The notes below the pieces were generated by a model, which saw only the letters and a list, made by a program, of their open reading frames with translations, had not been told where the DNA came from and searched no databases. From assembly GCA_017990865.1 (NCBI GenBank), contig JAGNNB010000067.1:1-10697 (forward strand): DNA of 10,697 bases. Direction: 5' to 3'. This DNA comes from Lysobacteraceae bacterium (GTDB taxonomy: Bacteria; Pseudomonadota; Gammaproteobacteria; Xanthomonadales; Xanthomonadaceae). Positions 1 through 9,796 of this stretch are shown here, piece by piece (the stretch's first letter is position 1; each line of letters opens with the position of its first letter). Both the position numbers and the translations under genes were made by a program.

Positions 1-982
1 GGTCGGTCATCTTCACGCTGAGCACGAAGGCGACGCGATCCCAGACGTCTTCCGGTGCGAGCTTCACGCCGCGCGGCAGCAGGTTGCGGAAATCGCAGAA
101 TTCCCGCAATGCGTCGGTGAAGCCGGTGCGCAGCCCGTTCACGTGCGTGCCGTGTTGCGCAGTGGGAATCAAGTTGACGTAGCTCTCCTGCGCCAATTCG
201 CCTTCCGGCACCCAGGCGGCGGCCCAATCGACGACTTCGGAGTCCTTCTTCAACTGACCGACGAACAGCTCCGGCGGCAGGATTTCGGTCGCGCCTTTCG
301 CCAGCTCGCCTTTCAGGTAATCGCGCAGGCCGTCTTCGTAATGCCACTGGTCTTTTTCGCCGGTGGCGACGTCGAGCAAGGTGACGGTCAAGCCCGGGCA
401 CAGCACCGCTTTGGCGCGCAACACATGCCGCAAGTGACGCAGCGCGAACTTCGATGTGTCGAAATACTTCGGGTCCGGCCAAAAGCGTACGCGCGTGCCG
501 GTGTTTTTCTTGCCCACCGAGCCGACGATCTCCAGCGGCGTCGAGCGGTCGCCATGCTTGAAGGTCATGCGGTATTCGTTGCCGTCGCGCTTGATATGCA
601 CTTCGACCAGTTTCGACAGCGCGTTCACCACGCTGACGCCCACGCCGTGCAGACCGCCGCTGAAGGTGTAGTTCTTGTTGCTGAACTTGCCGCCGGCGTG
701 CAGACGGGTGAGGATCAACTCGACGCCCGGGATTTTTTCCTCCGGGTGAATATCCACCGGCATGCCGCGGCCGTCGTCGGAGACTTCGCAACTGCCGTCC
801 GGGTGCAGCACCACGTCGATGGTTCCGGCATGCCCGGCCAGCGCTTCGTCGACGGCGTTGTCGATTACCTCTTGCGCCAAGTGGTTCGGGCGCGTGGTGT
901 CGGTATACATGCCCGGCCGGCGTTTGACCGGATCCAGACCAGAAAGAACTTCGATATCGGCGGCGTTGTAGCGACTGCTCAT
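1..982 (-). CDS. parE: DNA topoisomerase IV subunit B (ParE), N-terminal 327 residues; runs off the window
   Basis: ParE is the ATPase subunit of topoisomerase IV (with ParC), which decatenates daughter chromosomes in the cytoplasm. The visible part holds the GHKL ATPase domain and much of the transducer domain. Seen: the start MSSRYNAADIEVLSGLDP, the N-box QEVIDNAVDEALAG (general base E38, Mg ligand N42), the adenine-contact DDGRGMP (D69), the lid GGLHGVGVSVVNALS (about 109-123), and the stretch SYVNLIPTAQHGTHVNG (268-283). RRPGMYTDTTRPNHL and HAGGKFSNKNY are typical of ParE rather than GyrB. The start is ATG at 982-980; the frame is open to the left edge, so the TOPRIM domain lies outside. 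No strong Shine-Dalgarno precedes the start, but an exported-protein gene ends 10 bp upstream, suggesting co-transcription and coupling. Identification as ParE is firm. Confidence 0.97.
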   Translation of the reverse strand, partial: MSSRYNAADIEVLSGLDPVKRRPGMYTDTTRPNHLAQEVIDNAVDEALAGHAGTIDVVLHPDGSCEVSDDGRGMPVDIHPEEKIPGVELILTRLHAGGKFSNKNYTFSGGLHGVGVSVVNALSKLVEVHIKRDGNEYRMTFKHGDRSTPLEIVGSVGKKNTGTRVRFWPDPKYFDTSKFALRHLRHVLRAKAVLCPGLTVTLLDVATGEKDQWHYEDGLRDYLKGELAKGATEILPPELFVGQLKKDSEVVDWAAAWVPEGELAQESYVNLIPTAQHGTHVNGLRTGFTDALREFCDFRNLLPRGVKLAPEDVWDRVAFVLSVKMTD

Positions 983-992
983 GCGGCGTGTT

Positions 993-1706
993 TCAGCGTT
1001 TGTCCGGGGTCAAGGCGTTGCCGGTGTAAGGGTTGAAGCGGTAAGTGCCGGGAAAGGCTTCGCCCGACGACATGTCGTACATCGGCGAGAGCAGGCTGGG
1101 CAGCGGCGTCTTGAACGCGAAGCGTTGGTCGCCGAGCATCACCACCAGTTCGCCGCTGCGATACGGGTCGGAAATCGCCACGCCGGAGGCGTCTTTCGCG
1201 GGGAATGCGAGGAAATGCATGTTCTCGCCGGCCGGGCCGATCATGCTTTTGAGGATCGGTTTGAGGATACCGAGCAGGATCACCAGGTCGGGTTCGAGTT
1301 TCTTGGTCGGCACCGGCTCGAGCTTGCGGCCTTTGCTGTCGATCACGCGCGCGATGTCGCGCACCTGGTCTTCGCCCATGAAGTCGCCCATCGTCACCAC
1401 GCCCATTTCGCCCTTTACCACGGCGACGATGGTGTACTTGCTGAACAGCCGAGTGACTTCGTCGATTTTTTTCGCGTCCGTCTCGCCCGATTGCGTCGCC
1501 GACGCCGCCCAGAATTCCGGCGGAATCCACCACACCAGATTCAATTGATTGTCCGGAGAACTGACCCGTTGGGTGTCGTCGGTCAGTTTGGCCAGTTCGA
1601 TCTCGGCAAAGGGTCGCCGCGAAGGCGCCGGGTCCGCGGCCACGGCGAGCGCGCTGGCGCCCAGAGACAGCGCCAAGCATGCGATGCGTAACGAGGAACG
1701 GAACAT
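993..1706 (-). CDS. Predicted exported protein of unknown function upstream of parE
   Basis: A 237-residue protein that I do not recognise. Residues 1-24 form a clear Sec signal peptide: Arg-containing start (MFRSSLR), hydrophobic core about 8-22, cleavage expected after AVAA before DPAP. The only cysteine (C10) lies inside the signal and is not in a lipobox, so a soluble periplasmic protein is expected. The mature part has no cysteine, no further obvious membrane span apart from a moderately hydrophobic stretch (LVILLGILKPILKSM, 141-155), and an aromatic-rich segment LVWWIPPEFW (57-66). The frame stays open upstream to 1910, but the signal peptide and an AAGGA 11 nt before the ATG at 1706-1704 decide the start. 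It ends 10 bp before parE on the same strand, so the two probably share a transcript; this says little about its job. Confidence 0.85.
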   Translation of the reverse strand: MFRSSLRIACLALSLGASALAVAADPAPSRRPFAEIELAKLTDDTQRVSSPDNQLNLVWWIPPEFWAASATQSGETDAKKIDEVTRLFSKYTIVAVVKGEMGVVTMGDFMGEDQVRDIARVIDSKGRKLEPVPTKKLEPDLVILLGILKPILKSMIGPAGENMHFLAFPAKDASGVAISDPYRSGELVVMLGDQRFAFKTPLPSLLSPMYDMSSGEAFPGTYRFNPYTGNALTPDKR

Positions 1707-1887
1707 GGCGGACGATGTCCTTGGAGGGCGGAGGCAGGCGCGGAGCTTGGCGACCTGGCGCCCCGGGGTCAAGCCGTTCAGTCGCGGCGGCTCGGATTCA
1801 CATCGCAGTGGGCCGTGGGCCGGTATCGTGTCGGCCGGTCCGCAACGAACCCGCCGATCCCCGGCGCGGATGCGAACCGAACCGACC
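1707..1887. promoter_or_regulatory. Divergent intergenic region expected to hold promoters for both flanking genes
   Basis: This 181-bp stretch separates two genes read in opposite directions, so it should contain start signals for both. On the minus strand a TTGACC hexamer (about 1768-1773) resembles a -35 box, but the hexamer 17 nt further (CAAGCT) is a poor -10. On the plus strand I found no pair of boxes with acceptable spacing. The assignment therefore rests on gene arrangement and not on a convincing promoter motif. Confidence 0.45.
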
Positions 1888-2202
1888 ATGACGCTCTCCC
1901 GCCGCCTCACCGATGCTCCGAAGCCGCTGTCCTGCGCGCCGGCGGCCGTGCTGACGGCAGTACTGACCTTAGCGTTGTCCGCGCCCGTGTCTATCGGCGA
2001 CGCCTACGCGCAATCGCAGACCGGCCAGACTGCCACCCAATCCAACGACGCCGCCGAGAAGACCGAGGCCGACAAGCGCCGCGAAGCCGAAGCCGCCGCC
2101 AAGGCCGAAGCCGACCGCAAGGCCGAGGCCCGCAAGCCGAAACCCAAGAAAGAAGGCGACAAGGATTCCGGGCGCGAGTTGGAGGAAGAAGAGGACATTT
2201 GA
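1888..2202 (+). CDS. Small exported Lys/Glu/Ala-rich protein, function unknown
   Basis: A 104-residue protein that I do not recognise. Residues 1-41 look like a long signal peptide: basic start MTLSRRL, hydrophobic core about 18-32 (PAAVLTAVLTLALSAPV), cleavage expected after DAYA before QSQTG. The mature part is short and very polar: a Gln/Thr/Asn-rich linker, then an Ala-Glu-Lys-rich stretch (about 55-85, with KAEADRKAEA) that should be helical and recalls the TolA-type spacer, a KPKPKK basic patch and an acidic end ELEEEEDI. Third codon positions are almost all G or C as in neighbouring genes, which supports it being coding. An in-frame ATG at 1870 would add six residues; neither start has a good Shine-Dalgarno. 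A strong intrinsic terminator follows 43 bp after the stop, so it is probably a single-gene transcript. Confidence 0.65.
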   Translation: MTLSRRLTDAPKPLSCAPAAVLTAVLTLALSAPVSIGDAYAQSQTGQTATQSNDAAEKTEADKRREAEAAAKAEADRKAEARKPKPKKEGDKDSGRELEEEEDI

Positions 2203-2245
2203 CGCCTCGGTCGCGCGCCGCCGCCCTCATCTCCCATGCGATGCA

Positions 2246-2276
2246 GACGCCCCGGTCTCCCGGGGCGTCATTTTTT
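2246..2276 (+). terminator. Rho-independent terminator after the small exported-protein gene
   Basis: Perfect 10-bp stem GACGCCCCGG (2246-2255) with CCGGGGCGTC (2260-2269), loop TCTC, followed after one A by six T (2271-2276). The T run lies only on the plus-strand 3' side, so it ends transcription coming from 1888-2202 and insulates pyrG from it. Confidence 0.92.
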
Positions 2277-2341
2277 GTCCTGAAATCAACTTCTTGCGCT
2301 CGAAAAGCGCGACGGCGGTCGCGAGTTCGGGCGCATCCCGG

Positions 2342-4077
<1,736 letters not shown>

Positions 4078-4078
<1 letters not shown>

Positions 4079-4212
4079 TGTCTGGAAATTTCCTGTCATC
4101 CCGAGCGCAGCGAGGGACCTGCTTTTCTTTTTCCTGGCGTTTCGACAACAACAGGTCCCTCCGCGGCTTCGCCGCGTTCGGGATGACATCCGACAGGAAG
4201 AATTCACGATGA
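4078..4212 (+). other. Candidate 44-codon bridging frame between pyrG and kdsA
   Basis: An ATG overlapping the pyrG stop (TGATG) opens a 44-codon frame that ends with TGA overlapping the kdsA start (ATGA at 4209-4212). It is preceded by a perfect Shine-Dalgarno. Its product would be almost wholly the translation of the inverted repeat ([13 protein letters not shown] at the start, [13 protein letters not shown] near the end), so it is unlikely to be a functional protein. Its plausible role is to carry ribosomes across the repeat to kdsA. Chance cannot be excluded. Confidence 0.3.
4094..4188. repeat. Large imperfect inverted repeat (REP/MITE-like intergenic element)
   Basis: Left arm 4094-4121 (begins TGTCATCCCGAGCGCAGCGA, ends GGGACCTG) pairs with right arm 4152-4188 (begins CAGGTCCCTC, ends TTCGGGATGACA). 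The right arm contains an extra self-pairing insert, CGCGGC-TTC-GCCGCG (4162-4176). The loop (4122-4151) is T-rich. Outside the arms, CCTGTC (4092-4097) and GACAGG (4192-4197) also mirror each other. Sequences beginning TCATCCCGAGCGCAGCGAGG are, to my knowledge, widespread intergenic repeats in many bacterial genomes. The T run is inside the loop, so this is not a normal intrinsic terminator. Confidence 0.85.
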
Positions 4213-5051
4213 AACTCTGCGGCTTCGATGTCGGCCTCGATCGACCGTTCTTTTTGATCGCCGGCCCCTGCGTGATCGAATCCGAGCAATTGCAGCTCGA
4301 TGTGGCCGGGCAGTTGAAAGAGATCACGTCTTCGCTCGGCATTCCCTTCATCTTCAAATCCAGCTTCGACAAAGCCAATCGCACGTCGGGCACCAGTTTC
4401 CGCGGCCCCGGCATGGAAGAAGGCTTGCGCGTGCTGGCGGAAGTGAAGCGTCAGATCGGCGTGCCGGTGCTGACCGACGTGCACGAATACACGCCGATGG
4501 ACGAAGTGGCGAGCGTGGTCGACGTGCTGCAAACCCCGGCGTTCCTCGTACGCCAGACCGATTTCATCAAGAAGGTCTGCAGCGCCGGCAAGCCGGTGAA
4601 CATCAAGAAAGGCCAGTTCCTCTCGCCGTGGGATATGAAGCCGGTGGTCGAGAAAGCGAAATCGACCGGCAACCACGACATCATGGTCTGCGAGCGCGGG
4701 GCCAGCTTCGGCTACAACAATCTGGTCAGCGACATGCGCAGCCTCGCGGTGATGCGCGACACCGGCTGCCCGGTCGTGTTCGATGCGACGCATTCGGTGC
4801 AATTGCCGGGCGGGCAGGGCAACAGCAGCGGCGGCCAGCGCGAATTCGTGCCGGTGCTGGCGCGCGCGGCGACCGCCGTGGGCATCGCCGGCTTGTTCAT
4901 GGAAACGCATCCTGACCCGAGCAAAGCGCTGAGCGACGGTCCGAATGCATGGCCGTTGGGCAAGATGCGCGCGCTGCTCGAAACGCTGATGGCGTTGGAT
5001 CAGGCGACGAAGCGTAATGGTTTTCTCGAAGCCGCAGCCCATGAACCATGA
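4209..5051 (+). CDS. kdsA: 3-deoxy-D-manno-octulosonate 8-phosphate synthase, metal-dependent type
   Basis: KdsA condenses phosphoenolpyruvate with arabinose 5-phosphate to KDO 8-phosphate, the committed step to the inner-core sugar of lipopolysaccharide. The 280-residue length is normal for this TIM-barrel enzyme. Seen: IAGPCVIES (17-25), [12 protein letters not shown] (49-60), [10 protein letters not shown] (63-72), [10 protein letters not shown] (133-142), [18 protein letters not shown] (162-179), [11 protein letters not shown] (192-202) and [16 protein letters not shown] (231-246). C21 replaces the Asn found in the metal-independent E. coli enzyme; C21, H195, E232 and D243 correspond to the four metal ligands of the Aquifex-type enzyme. 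Start ATG 4209 has AGGAAG 8 nt upstream. The gap to pyrG holds an inverted repeat; the gap to eno holds paired palindromes. Confidence 0.97.
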   Translation: MKLCGFDVGLDRPFFLIAGPCVIESEQLQLDVAGQLKEITSSLGIPFIFKSSFDKANRTSGTSFRGPGMEEGLRVLAEVKRQIGVPVLTDVHEYTPMDEVASVVDVLQTPAFLVRQTDFIKKVCSAGKPVNIKKGQFLSPWDMKPVVEKAKSTGNHDIMVCERGASFGYNNLVSDMRSLAVMRDTGCPVVFDATHSVQLPGGQGNSSGGQREFVPVLARAATAVGIAGLFMETHPDPSKALSDGPNAWPLGKMRALLETLMALDQATKRNGFLEAAAHEP

Positions 5052-5058
5052 CTCGCGA

Positions 5059-5127
5059 ATAGGGTGCGCCTAGGCGCACCGATGTTCCGATCCCTCGACA
5101 CGGACGGTGCGCCTAGGCGCACCCTAT
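5059..5127. repeat. Mirrored pair of identical 18-bp palindromes (REP/BIME-like) between kdsA and eno
   Basis: The perfect palindrome GGTGCGCCTAGGCGCACC occurs at 5063-5080 and again at 5106-5123. Its flanks are mirrored: ATAG precedes the first copy (5059-5062) and CTAT follows the second (5124-5127), giving an exact 22-nt inverted repeat around a 25-nt spacer (5081-5105). Each copy can fold on itself or pair with the other. Two inverted REP units with a short tetranucleotide at the base is the arrangement seen for REP doublets mobilised by REP-associated tyrosine transposases. No such transposase gene is in the window. There is no T run, so it is not a classic terminator. Confidence 0.9.
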
Positions 5128-5129
5128 GA

Positions 5130-6440
<1,311 letters not shown>

Positions 6441-6451
6441 TCGCGGACACG

Positions 6452-6802
6452 ATGCGCGCGCTGCGGGTCCTTCTCGTCGCATTGGCTGCGCTGCTGGCGT
6501 TGCTGCAGTATCGCCTGTGGTTCGGCGAAGGCGGCCTGCGCGATACCCGCGCCCTGGAAGCGCGCGTGCGCACGCAGACCGAAGACAATCTCGGTCTGCA
6601 ACTGCGCAACGAACGCCTGGCGGCGGAAGTGGAAAACCTCAAGTCCGGCGAGGCTGCGGTCGAAGAACGCGCACGCAGCGAGTTGGGGATGATCAAACCC
6701 GGCGAGACGTTTTATCGAGTGGTCGAAACGCCGACGCCCGCCCCCATCGATGGCGAAGGCGCGAGCGGCGCGGCGACGGAAGGCGAGGCCCAAACGCCGT
6801 GA
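6452..6802 (+). CDS. ftsB: Cell division protein FtsB
   Basis: FtsB is a bitopic inner-membrane protein that pairs with FtsL and FtsQ in the divisome and helps activate septal peptidoglycan synthesis. The 116-residue product shows the family layout: short cytoplasmic start MRALR, one membrane span (about 5-20, [15 protein letters not shown]), the conserved [14 protein letters not shown] just after it, a periplasmic coiled coil (about 34-70, with [14 protein letters not shown]), and the conserved [21 protein letters not shown]. The tail after that ([14 protein letters not shown] and on) is a low-complexity extension typical of poorly conserved FtsB ends. Start ATG 6452 lies 11 bp after eno. 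The stop overlaps the ispD start in GTGA, implying translational coupling. The eno-ftsB-ispD order is common in gammaproteobacteria. Confidence 0.96.
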   Translation: MRALRVLLVALAALLALLQYRLWFGEGGLRDTRALEARVRTQTEDNLGLQLRNERLAAEVENLKSGEAAVEERARSELGMIKPGETFYRVVETPTPAPIDGEGASGAATEGEAQTP

Positions 6803-7515
6803 CCGCGCGCGCGGCGCCGGTGTGGTGCGTGGTACCGGCGGCGGGGCGCGGGACGCGCTTCGGCGCGGAACGCCCGAAGCAATATCTCGAGGTCGGCGGA
6901 CAGTCCGTGATCGGCCACACCTTGTCCGCGCTGCTGTCGCATCCCAGCGTGGCCGGTGCGATGGTCGCGCTGTCGGCCGACGATACCGATTGGCCGGGTT
7001 GGAACGAATGCGCCGGCAAGCCGGTGATGACGTGCATCGGCGGCGCGACGCGCGCCGAATCGGTGCTCGCGGGTTTGAATGCCTTGCCCGAATCCGTGCG
7101 CGCCGACGATTTCGTGTTGGTGCACGATGCCGCGCGGCCGAATCTCGCGCACGAGGATTTGGACCGTTTGCTCGATCTCGGTCGCGCCGACCCGGTGGGC
7201 GCGATTCTGGCCGCGCCGGTGCGCGATACGCTCAAACGCGCGGGCGACGACGGCGGCATCGACGGCACCGAGCCCCGTGAGCGTTTATGGCGCGCGTTCA
7301 CGCCGCAAATGTTCCGGCGCATGCAGTTGAGTCGCGCGCTGCAGGCCGCGATCGATATGAGCGTCGACGCGACCGACGAGGCGATGGCGATGGAGTTGCA
7401 GCGTCTGCGACCGCTGTTGATCGAAGGTCGCGAGGATAATTTCAAGATCACCACGCCGGCGGATTTGGCGCGGTTCGAGTTCGAGTGGCAGTCTGCGCAT
7501 GGAGAAGGAAGATGA
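6799..7515 (+). CDS. ispD: 2-C-methyl-D-erythritol 4-phosphate cytidylyltransferase
   Basis: IspD joins CTP and methylerythritol 4-phosphate to CDP-methylerythritol, the third step of the MEP isoprenoid pathway. The product is 238 residues, the usual size. Seen: nucleotide-binding [20 protein letters not shown] (11-30) with R20 and K27, GGATRAESV (81-89), LVHDAARPN (107-115, D110), [10 protein letters not shown] (163-172, R165), ATDEAMAME (191-199) and [10 protein letters not shown] (214-223, K216), matching the known substrate and catalytic residues of the E. coli enzyme. The start is GTG 6799, overlapping the ftsB stop; no ATG gives the conserved N-terminus. The stop overlaps the next start in ATGA. 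Its usual partner ispF is separated from it here by one extra gene. CTP for the reaction is made by the upstream pyrG product. Confidence 0.97.
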   Translation: MTARAAPVWCVVPAAGRGTRFGAERPKQYLEVGGQSVIGHTLSALLSHPSVAGAMVALSADDTDWPGWNECAGKPVMTCIGGATRAESVLAGLNALPESVRADDFVLVHDAARPNLAHEDLDRLLDLGRADPVGAILAAPVRDTLKRAGDDGGIDGTEPRERLWRAFTPQMFRRMQLSRALQAAIDMSVDATDEAMAMELQRLRPLLIEGREDNFKITTPADLARFEFEWQSAHGEGR

Positions 7516-8228
7516 ACGCCGTTTCGGTTGAGGATCGCGCCGCTTCGAAGCATCCGGCGCCCGAGCGGTACCGCGACGACGGCCGCACGTTGCATGCGTT
7601 TCTGTCGGCCGGTTGCGATGTGCTGTGCCCGGCATGCGGCGCGCGCGGTCGGGTGGAGTATCGCCAGGAAGACAAATCGTGGCGTTGGTCGGCGCGGTTC
7701 CGTTGCGGACATTGCGCTTGCGTCGCCGACGCGCCGACCAGTGCCTGGTACGGGCGCAGGTCGCTGCCCGACGGCATTCCCTGGTTCGGCCCCGTGGTCG
7801 CGAGCGGCTCGCGTGCCTGTGGGGCATGCGGCCACAGATGGGTGACGCTCGAACGCCGGCTCGCGCGCATTCCGGCGCATGCGCCATCGACGATCGATGC
7901 GTCGTGCGGACGCTGCGGGCATTCGCAGCCGGTTGCCGCGCACTGGTGGGCGGATGCCGACATCGCACGTGGCCTCGAACCGTTCTTCGGTCTGTCGTTG
8001 GCGTGGCGCGAGCCCTGCCGCAACAGTCGCGAAATCTGGGCGTTCGGCCCATCGCACCTGGCCGAACTCAAGCGTTACGTGCTCTCGACGCTGCGCGAGC
8101 GCGGATGCGCGCACAATCGCAGCTATTTCATGCGTCTGCCCACGTGGATCAAATCGGCGAAACATCGCGACGAGGTAGTCGCGGCCATCGGCCGTATCGA
8201 AAAGCGTATGCGCGGCGGCGTTGGGTGA
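7512..8228 (+). CDS. Double zinc-ribbon protein of unknown function between ispD and ispF
   Basis: A 238-residue, basic, probably cytoplasmic protein with no signal or membrane span. Two zinc-ribbon units are visible: the first from C39/C42 (LCPACGARG) and C65/C68 (FRCGHCAC), with extra C35 and C70; the second from C103/C106 ([10 protein letters not shown]) and C132/C135 ([10 protein letters not shown]). The C-terminal part (about 150-235) is a helical module with [53 protein letters not shown]. From memory, this module (LP-x-W-x-K-SAK-x-R near the end) recurs in unnamed bacterial TFIIB-type zinc-ribbon proteins. ATG 7512 overlaps the ispD stop (ATGA) and has GGAGAAGGAAG just upstream, a strong Shine-Dalgarno. 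ispF follows 4 nt after its stop. Nucleic-acid binding is a guess from zinc ribbons; no role in isoprenoid synthesis is shown. Confidence 0.85.
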   Translation: MNAVSVEDRAASKHPAPERYRDDGRTLHAFLSAGCDVLCPACGARGRVEYRQEDKSWRWSARFRCGHCACVADAPTSAWYGRRSLPDGIPWFGPVVASGSRACGACGHRWVTLERRLARIPAHAPSTIDASCGRCGHSQPVAAHWWADADIARGLEPFFGLSLAWREPCRNSREIWAFGPSHLAELKRYVLSTLRERGCAHNRSYFMRLPTWIKSAKHRDEVVAAIGRIEKRMRGGVG

Positions 8229-8232
8229 GAAC

Positions 8233-8718
8233 ATGACGACGAACATTCGCATCGGTCAAGGTTTCGACGTTCATGCCTTCGGCGAGGGCGATCATGTGAT
8301 GCTCGGCGGCGTGCGCGTGGCGCATACGCGCGGGATCGTGGCGCACAGCGACGGCGATGTCGCGCTGCATGCGCTGTGCGATGCGATGTTGGGCGCGCTG
8401 GCGCTCGGCGATATCGGTACGCATTTCCCGCCCAGCGACGCGCGTTGGAAAGGCGCGGACAGCCGCGCGTTCGTGCGTCATTGCGATCATCTCGTCCGGA
8501 ATCTCGGTTGGCGGGTCGGCAACGTAGACGTCACCTTGATTTGCGAGCGGCCGAAGGTCGGGCCGCATGCGGAAGAGATGAGACGTCTGATCGCGCTCGA
8601 TCTCGGTATCGAAGTCGGTGAGGTCAGCGTGAAAGCGACGACCACCGAAACTCTCGGCTTCGCCGGCCGTGGCGAGGGTATCGCCGCGCAGGCGGTGTGC
8701 TTGTTGGTGCGCGTATGA
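8233..8718 (+). CDS. ispF: 2-C-methyl-D-erythritol 2,4-cyclodiphosphate synthase
   Basis: IspF cyclises CDP-methylerythritol 2-phosphate to methylerythritol cyclodiphosphate with release of CMP, in the MEP pathway. The 161-residue length is standard for this homotrimeric zinc enzyme. Seen: zinc ligands D12 and H14 in [10 protein letters not shown]46 in [18 protein letters not shown], the substrate loop [12 protein letters not shown] (58-69), and the signature [19 protein letters not shown] (131-149). The chosen start ATG 8233 gives the family N-terminus [10 protein letters not shown]; a TTG at 8221 in the same frame would lie inside the preceding gene and is less likely. It starts 4 nt after the zinc-ribbon gene. 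Its stop overlaps an ATG that opens a 16-codon frame reaching the truD start. Confidence 0.97.
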   Translation: MTTNIRIGQGFDVHAFGEGDHVMLGGVRVAHTRGIVAHSDGDVALHALCDAMLGALALGDIGTHFPPSDARWKGADSRAFVRHCDHLVRNLGWRVGNVDVTLICERPKVGPHAEEMRRLIALDLGIEVGEVSVKATTTETLGFAGRGEGIAAQAVCLLVRV

Positions 8719-8765
8719 CGCGAAGCCGACGCGACATCCCTCCTACGGGGCGTTGCGCTTCGTGA
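8715..8765 (+). other. Candidate 16-codon bridging frame between ispF and truD
   Basis: ATG 8715 overlaps the ispF stop (ATGA, 8715-8718). The frame runs 16 codons ([16 protein letters not shown]) and its TGA (8763-8765) overlaps the truD GTG start (GTGA, 8762-8765). The peptide has no recognisable feature; if translated, its likely value is re-initiation at truD. It may be chance. Confidence 0.3.
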
Positions 8766-9796
8766 TTGAGCCGAACACGCTTCCCGCCGCGCACGGCGCG
8801 CCGGTGCTGTCGGCGCGGTTTCGCGAAACGCCGGAGGATTTCGTCGTCGAGGAGCTCGACGGCTTCGAGGCCAGCGGCAGCGGTGAGCATTTGCTGCTCA
8901 CAGTGCGCAAGCGCGGCATGAACACCGCGTTCGCGGCGAAGCGCATCGCACAATGGGCGGGCGTCGCCGAATCGGCGATCGGTTATGCCGGGCTGAAGGA
9001 TCGTCACGCGCTCACCACGCAGCGTTTCAGCGTGTGGCTGCCGAAAAAAATCGCGCCCGATATCGATGCGCTGCGTTCCGATGATCTCGATGTGCTGGAT
9101 CACGCCTGGCATGCGCGCAAATTGCCGCGCGGCGCTTTGGCCGGTAATCGCTTCGCGCTGACCTTGCGCGAGGTCGAGGGCGACCGCGAGGCGATCGAGC
9201 GACGCGTGCGCGAGATTGCATCGCGCGGCGTGCCCAACTATTTCGGCGAACAACGCTTTGGCCGCGGCGGCGGCAATATCGAGAAAGCCCTCGCGATGTT
9301 CGCCGGCCGCCGGGTCAAACGCGAAGAGCGCACGCATTTGCTCTCCGCCGCGCGCTCGGAACTGTTCAATCGCGTGCTGGCGGCGCGCGTGGCCGACGAC
9401 TGCTGGGATCGCGGCGCGGAAGGCGAGGTGTGGATTCTCGACGGTAGCCGCAGTGTGTTCGGTCCCGAACCGTGGAGCGATGCGCTGGCCGCGCGTTTGG
9501 CCGCCTTCGATATTCACCCCAGCGGGCCGCTCTGGGGCCGCGGCGCTTCGCGCGCGCAATCCGTGGCCTTGGCCTACGAAACGGATGCCTTGGCGCGCGA
9601 GGACGCCTCCCGACTGCGCATGGGTTTGGAAGCCGCCGGCCTGAATCAGGAGCGGCGCAGCCTGCGCTTGCGACCGACGGAATTGACGATCGATTGGCCA
9701 TTACCCGATGCGCTGCGGCTACGCTTTTCGCTGCCGGCGGGCTGTTACGCCACCACGGTGTTGACGGAGTTGGGGACGGTCGCCTCGGCGGTTTGA
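8762..9796 (+). CDS. truD: tRNA pseudouridine(13) synthase TruD
   Basis: TruD isomerises uridine 13 of tRNA-Glu to pseudouridine. The product from GTG 8762 is 344 residues, close to the E. coli length. Seen: [12 protein letters not shown] (21-32), catalytic D80 in [14 protein letters not shown] (74-87), [19 protein letters not shown] (about 117-135), the family signature [33 protein letters not shown], and the C-terminal [14 protein letters not shown]. The start is not obvious: the frame is open back to 8669 inside ispF, but the N-terminus [14 protein letters not shown] aligns with MIEFDNLTYLHGKP of E. coli and puts the catalytic Asp at the same position 80, so GTG 8762 is preferred over TTG 8753. 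Only a weak ACGGGG precedes it. It is the last gene of the co-directional cluster before a 227-bp gap. Confidence 0.96.
   Translation: MIEPNTLPAAHGAPVLSARFRETPEDFVVEELDGFEASGSGEHLLLTVRKRGMNTAFAAKRIAQWAGVAESAIGYAGLKDRHALTTQRFSVWLPKKIAPDIDALRSDDLDVLDHAWHARKLPRGALAGNRFALTLREVEGDREAIERRVREIASRGVPNYFGEQRFGRGGGNIEKALAMFAGRRVKREERTHLLSAARSELFNRVLAARVADDCWDRGAEGEVWILDGSRSVFGPEPWSDALAARLAAFDIHPSGPLWGRGASRAQSVALAYETDALAREDASRLRMGLEAAGLNQERRSLRLRPTELTIDWPLPDALRLRFSLPAGCYATTVLTELGTVASAV

Noticed and set aside
143..1036. A plus-strand 297-codon open frame opposite parE
   Set aside because: It covers the antisense of the conserved ParE ATPase domain and shows no protein features of its own.
4094..4188. 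The pyrG-kdsA inverted repeat as an intrinsic terminator
   Set aside because: The T-rich stretch lies in the loop and not after the right arm, so the geometry is wrong for a Rho-independent terminator.
5059..5127. The two palindromes between kdsA and eno as a minimal CRISPR array
   Set aside because: Only two copies, in inverted rather than direct arrangement around a single 25-nt spacer, with no cas genes nearby.
8221..8232. TTG 8221 as the ispF start
   Set aside because: It would overlap the preceding gene and add four residues not found in the family; ATG 8233 gives the conserved N-terminus.
6693..8252. A 519-codon minus-strand open frame opposite ispD and the zinc-ribbon gene
   Set aside because: Composition is Arg/Ala/Ser-rich and motif-free, while the plus strand has recognised genes with overlapping starts and stops.
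8669..8761. An extended truD N-terminus reaching back into ispF, or TTG 8753 as start
   Set aside because: Extra residues have no counterpart in TruD; from GTG 8762 the catalytic Asp falls at position 80 as in E. coli.
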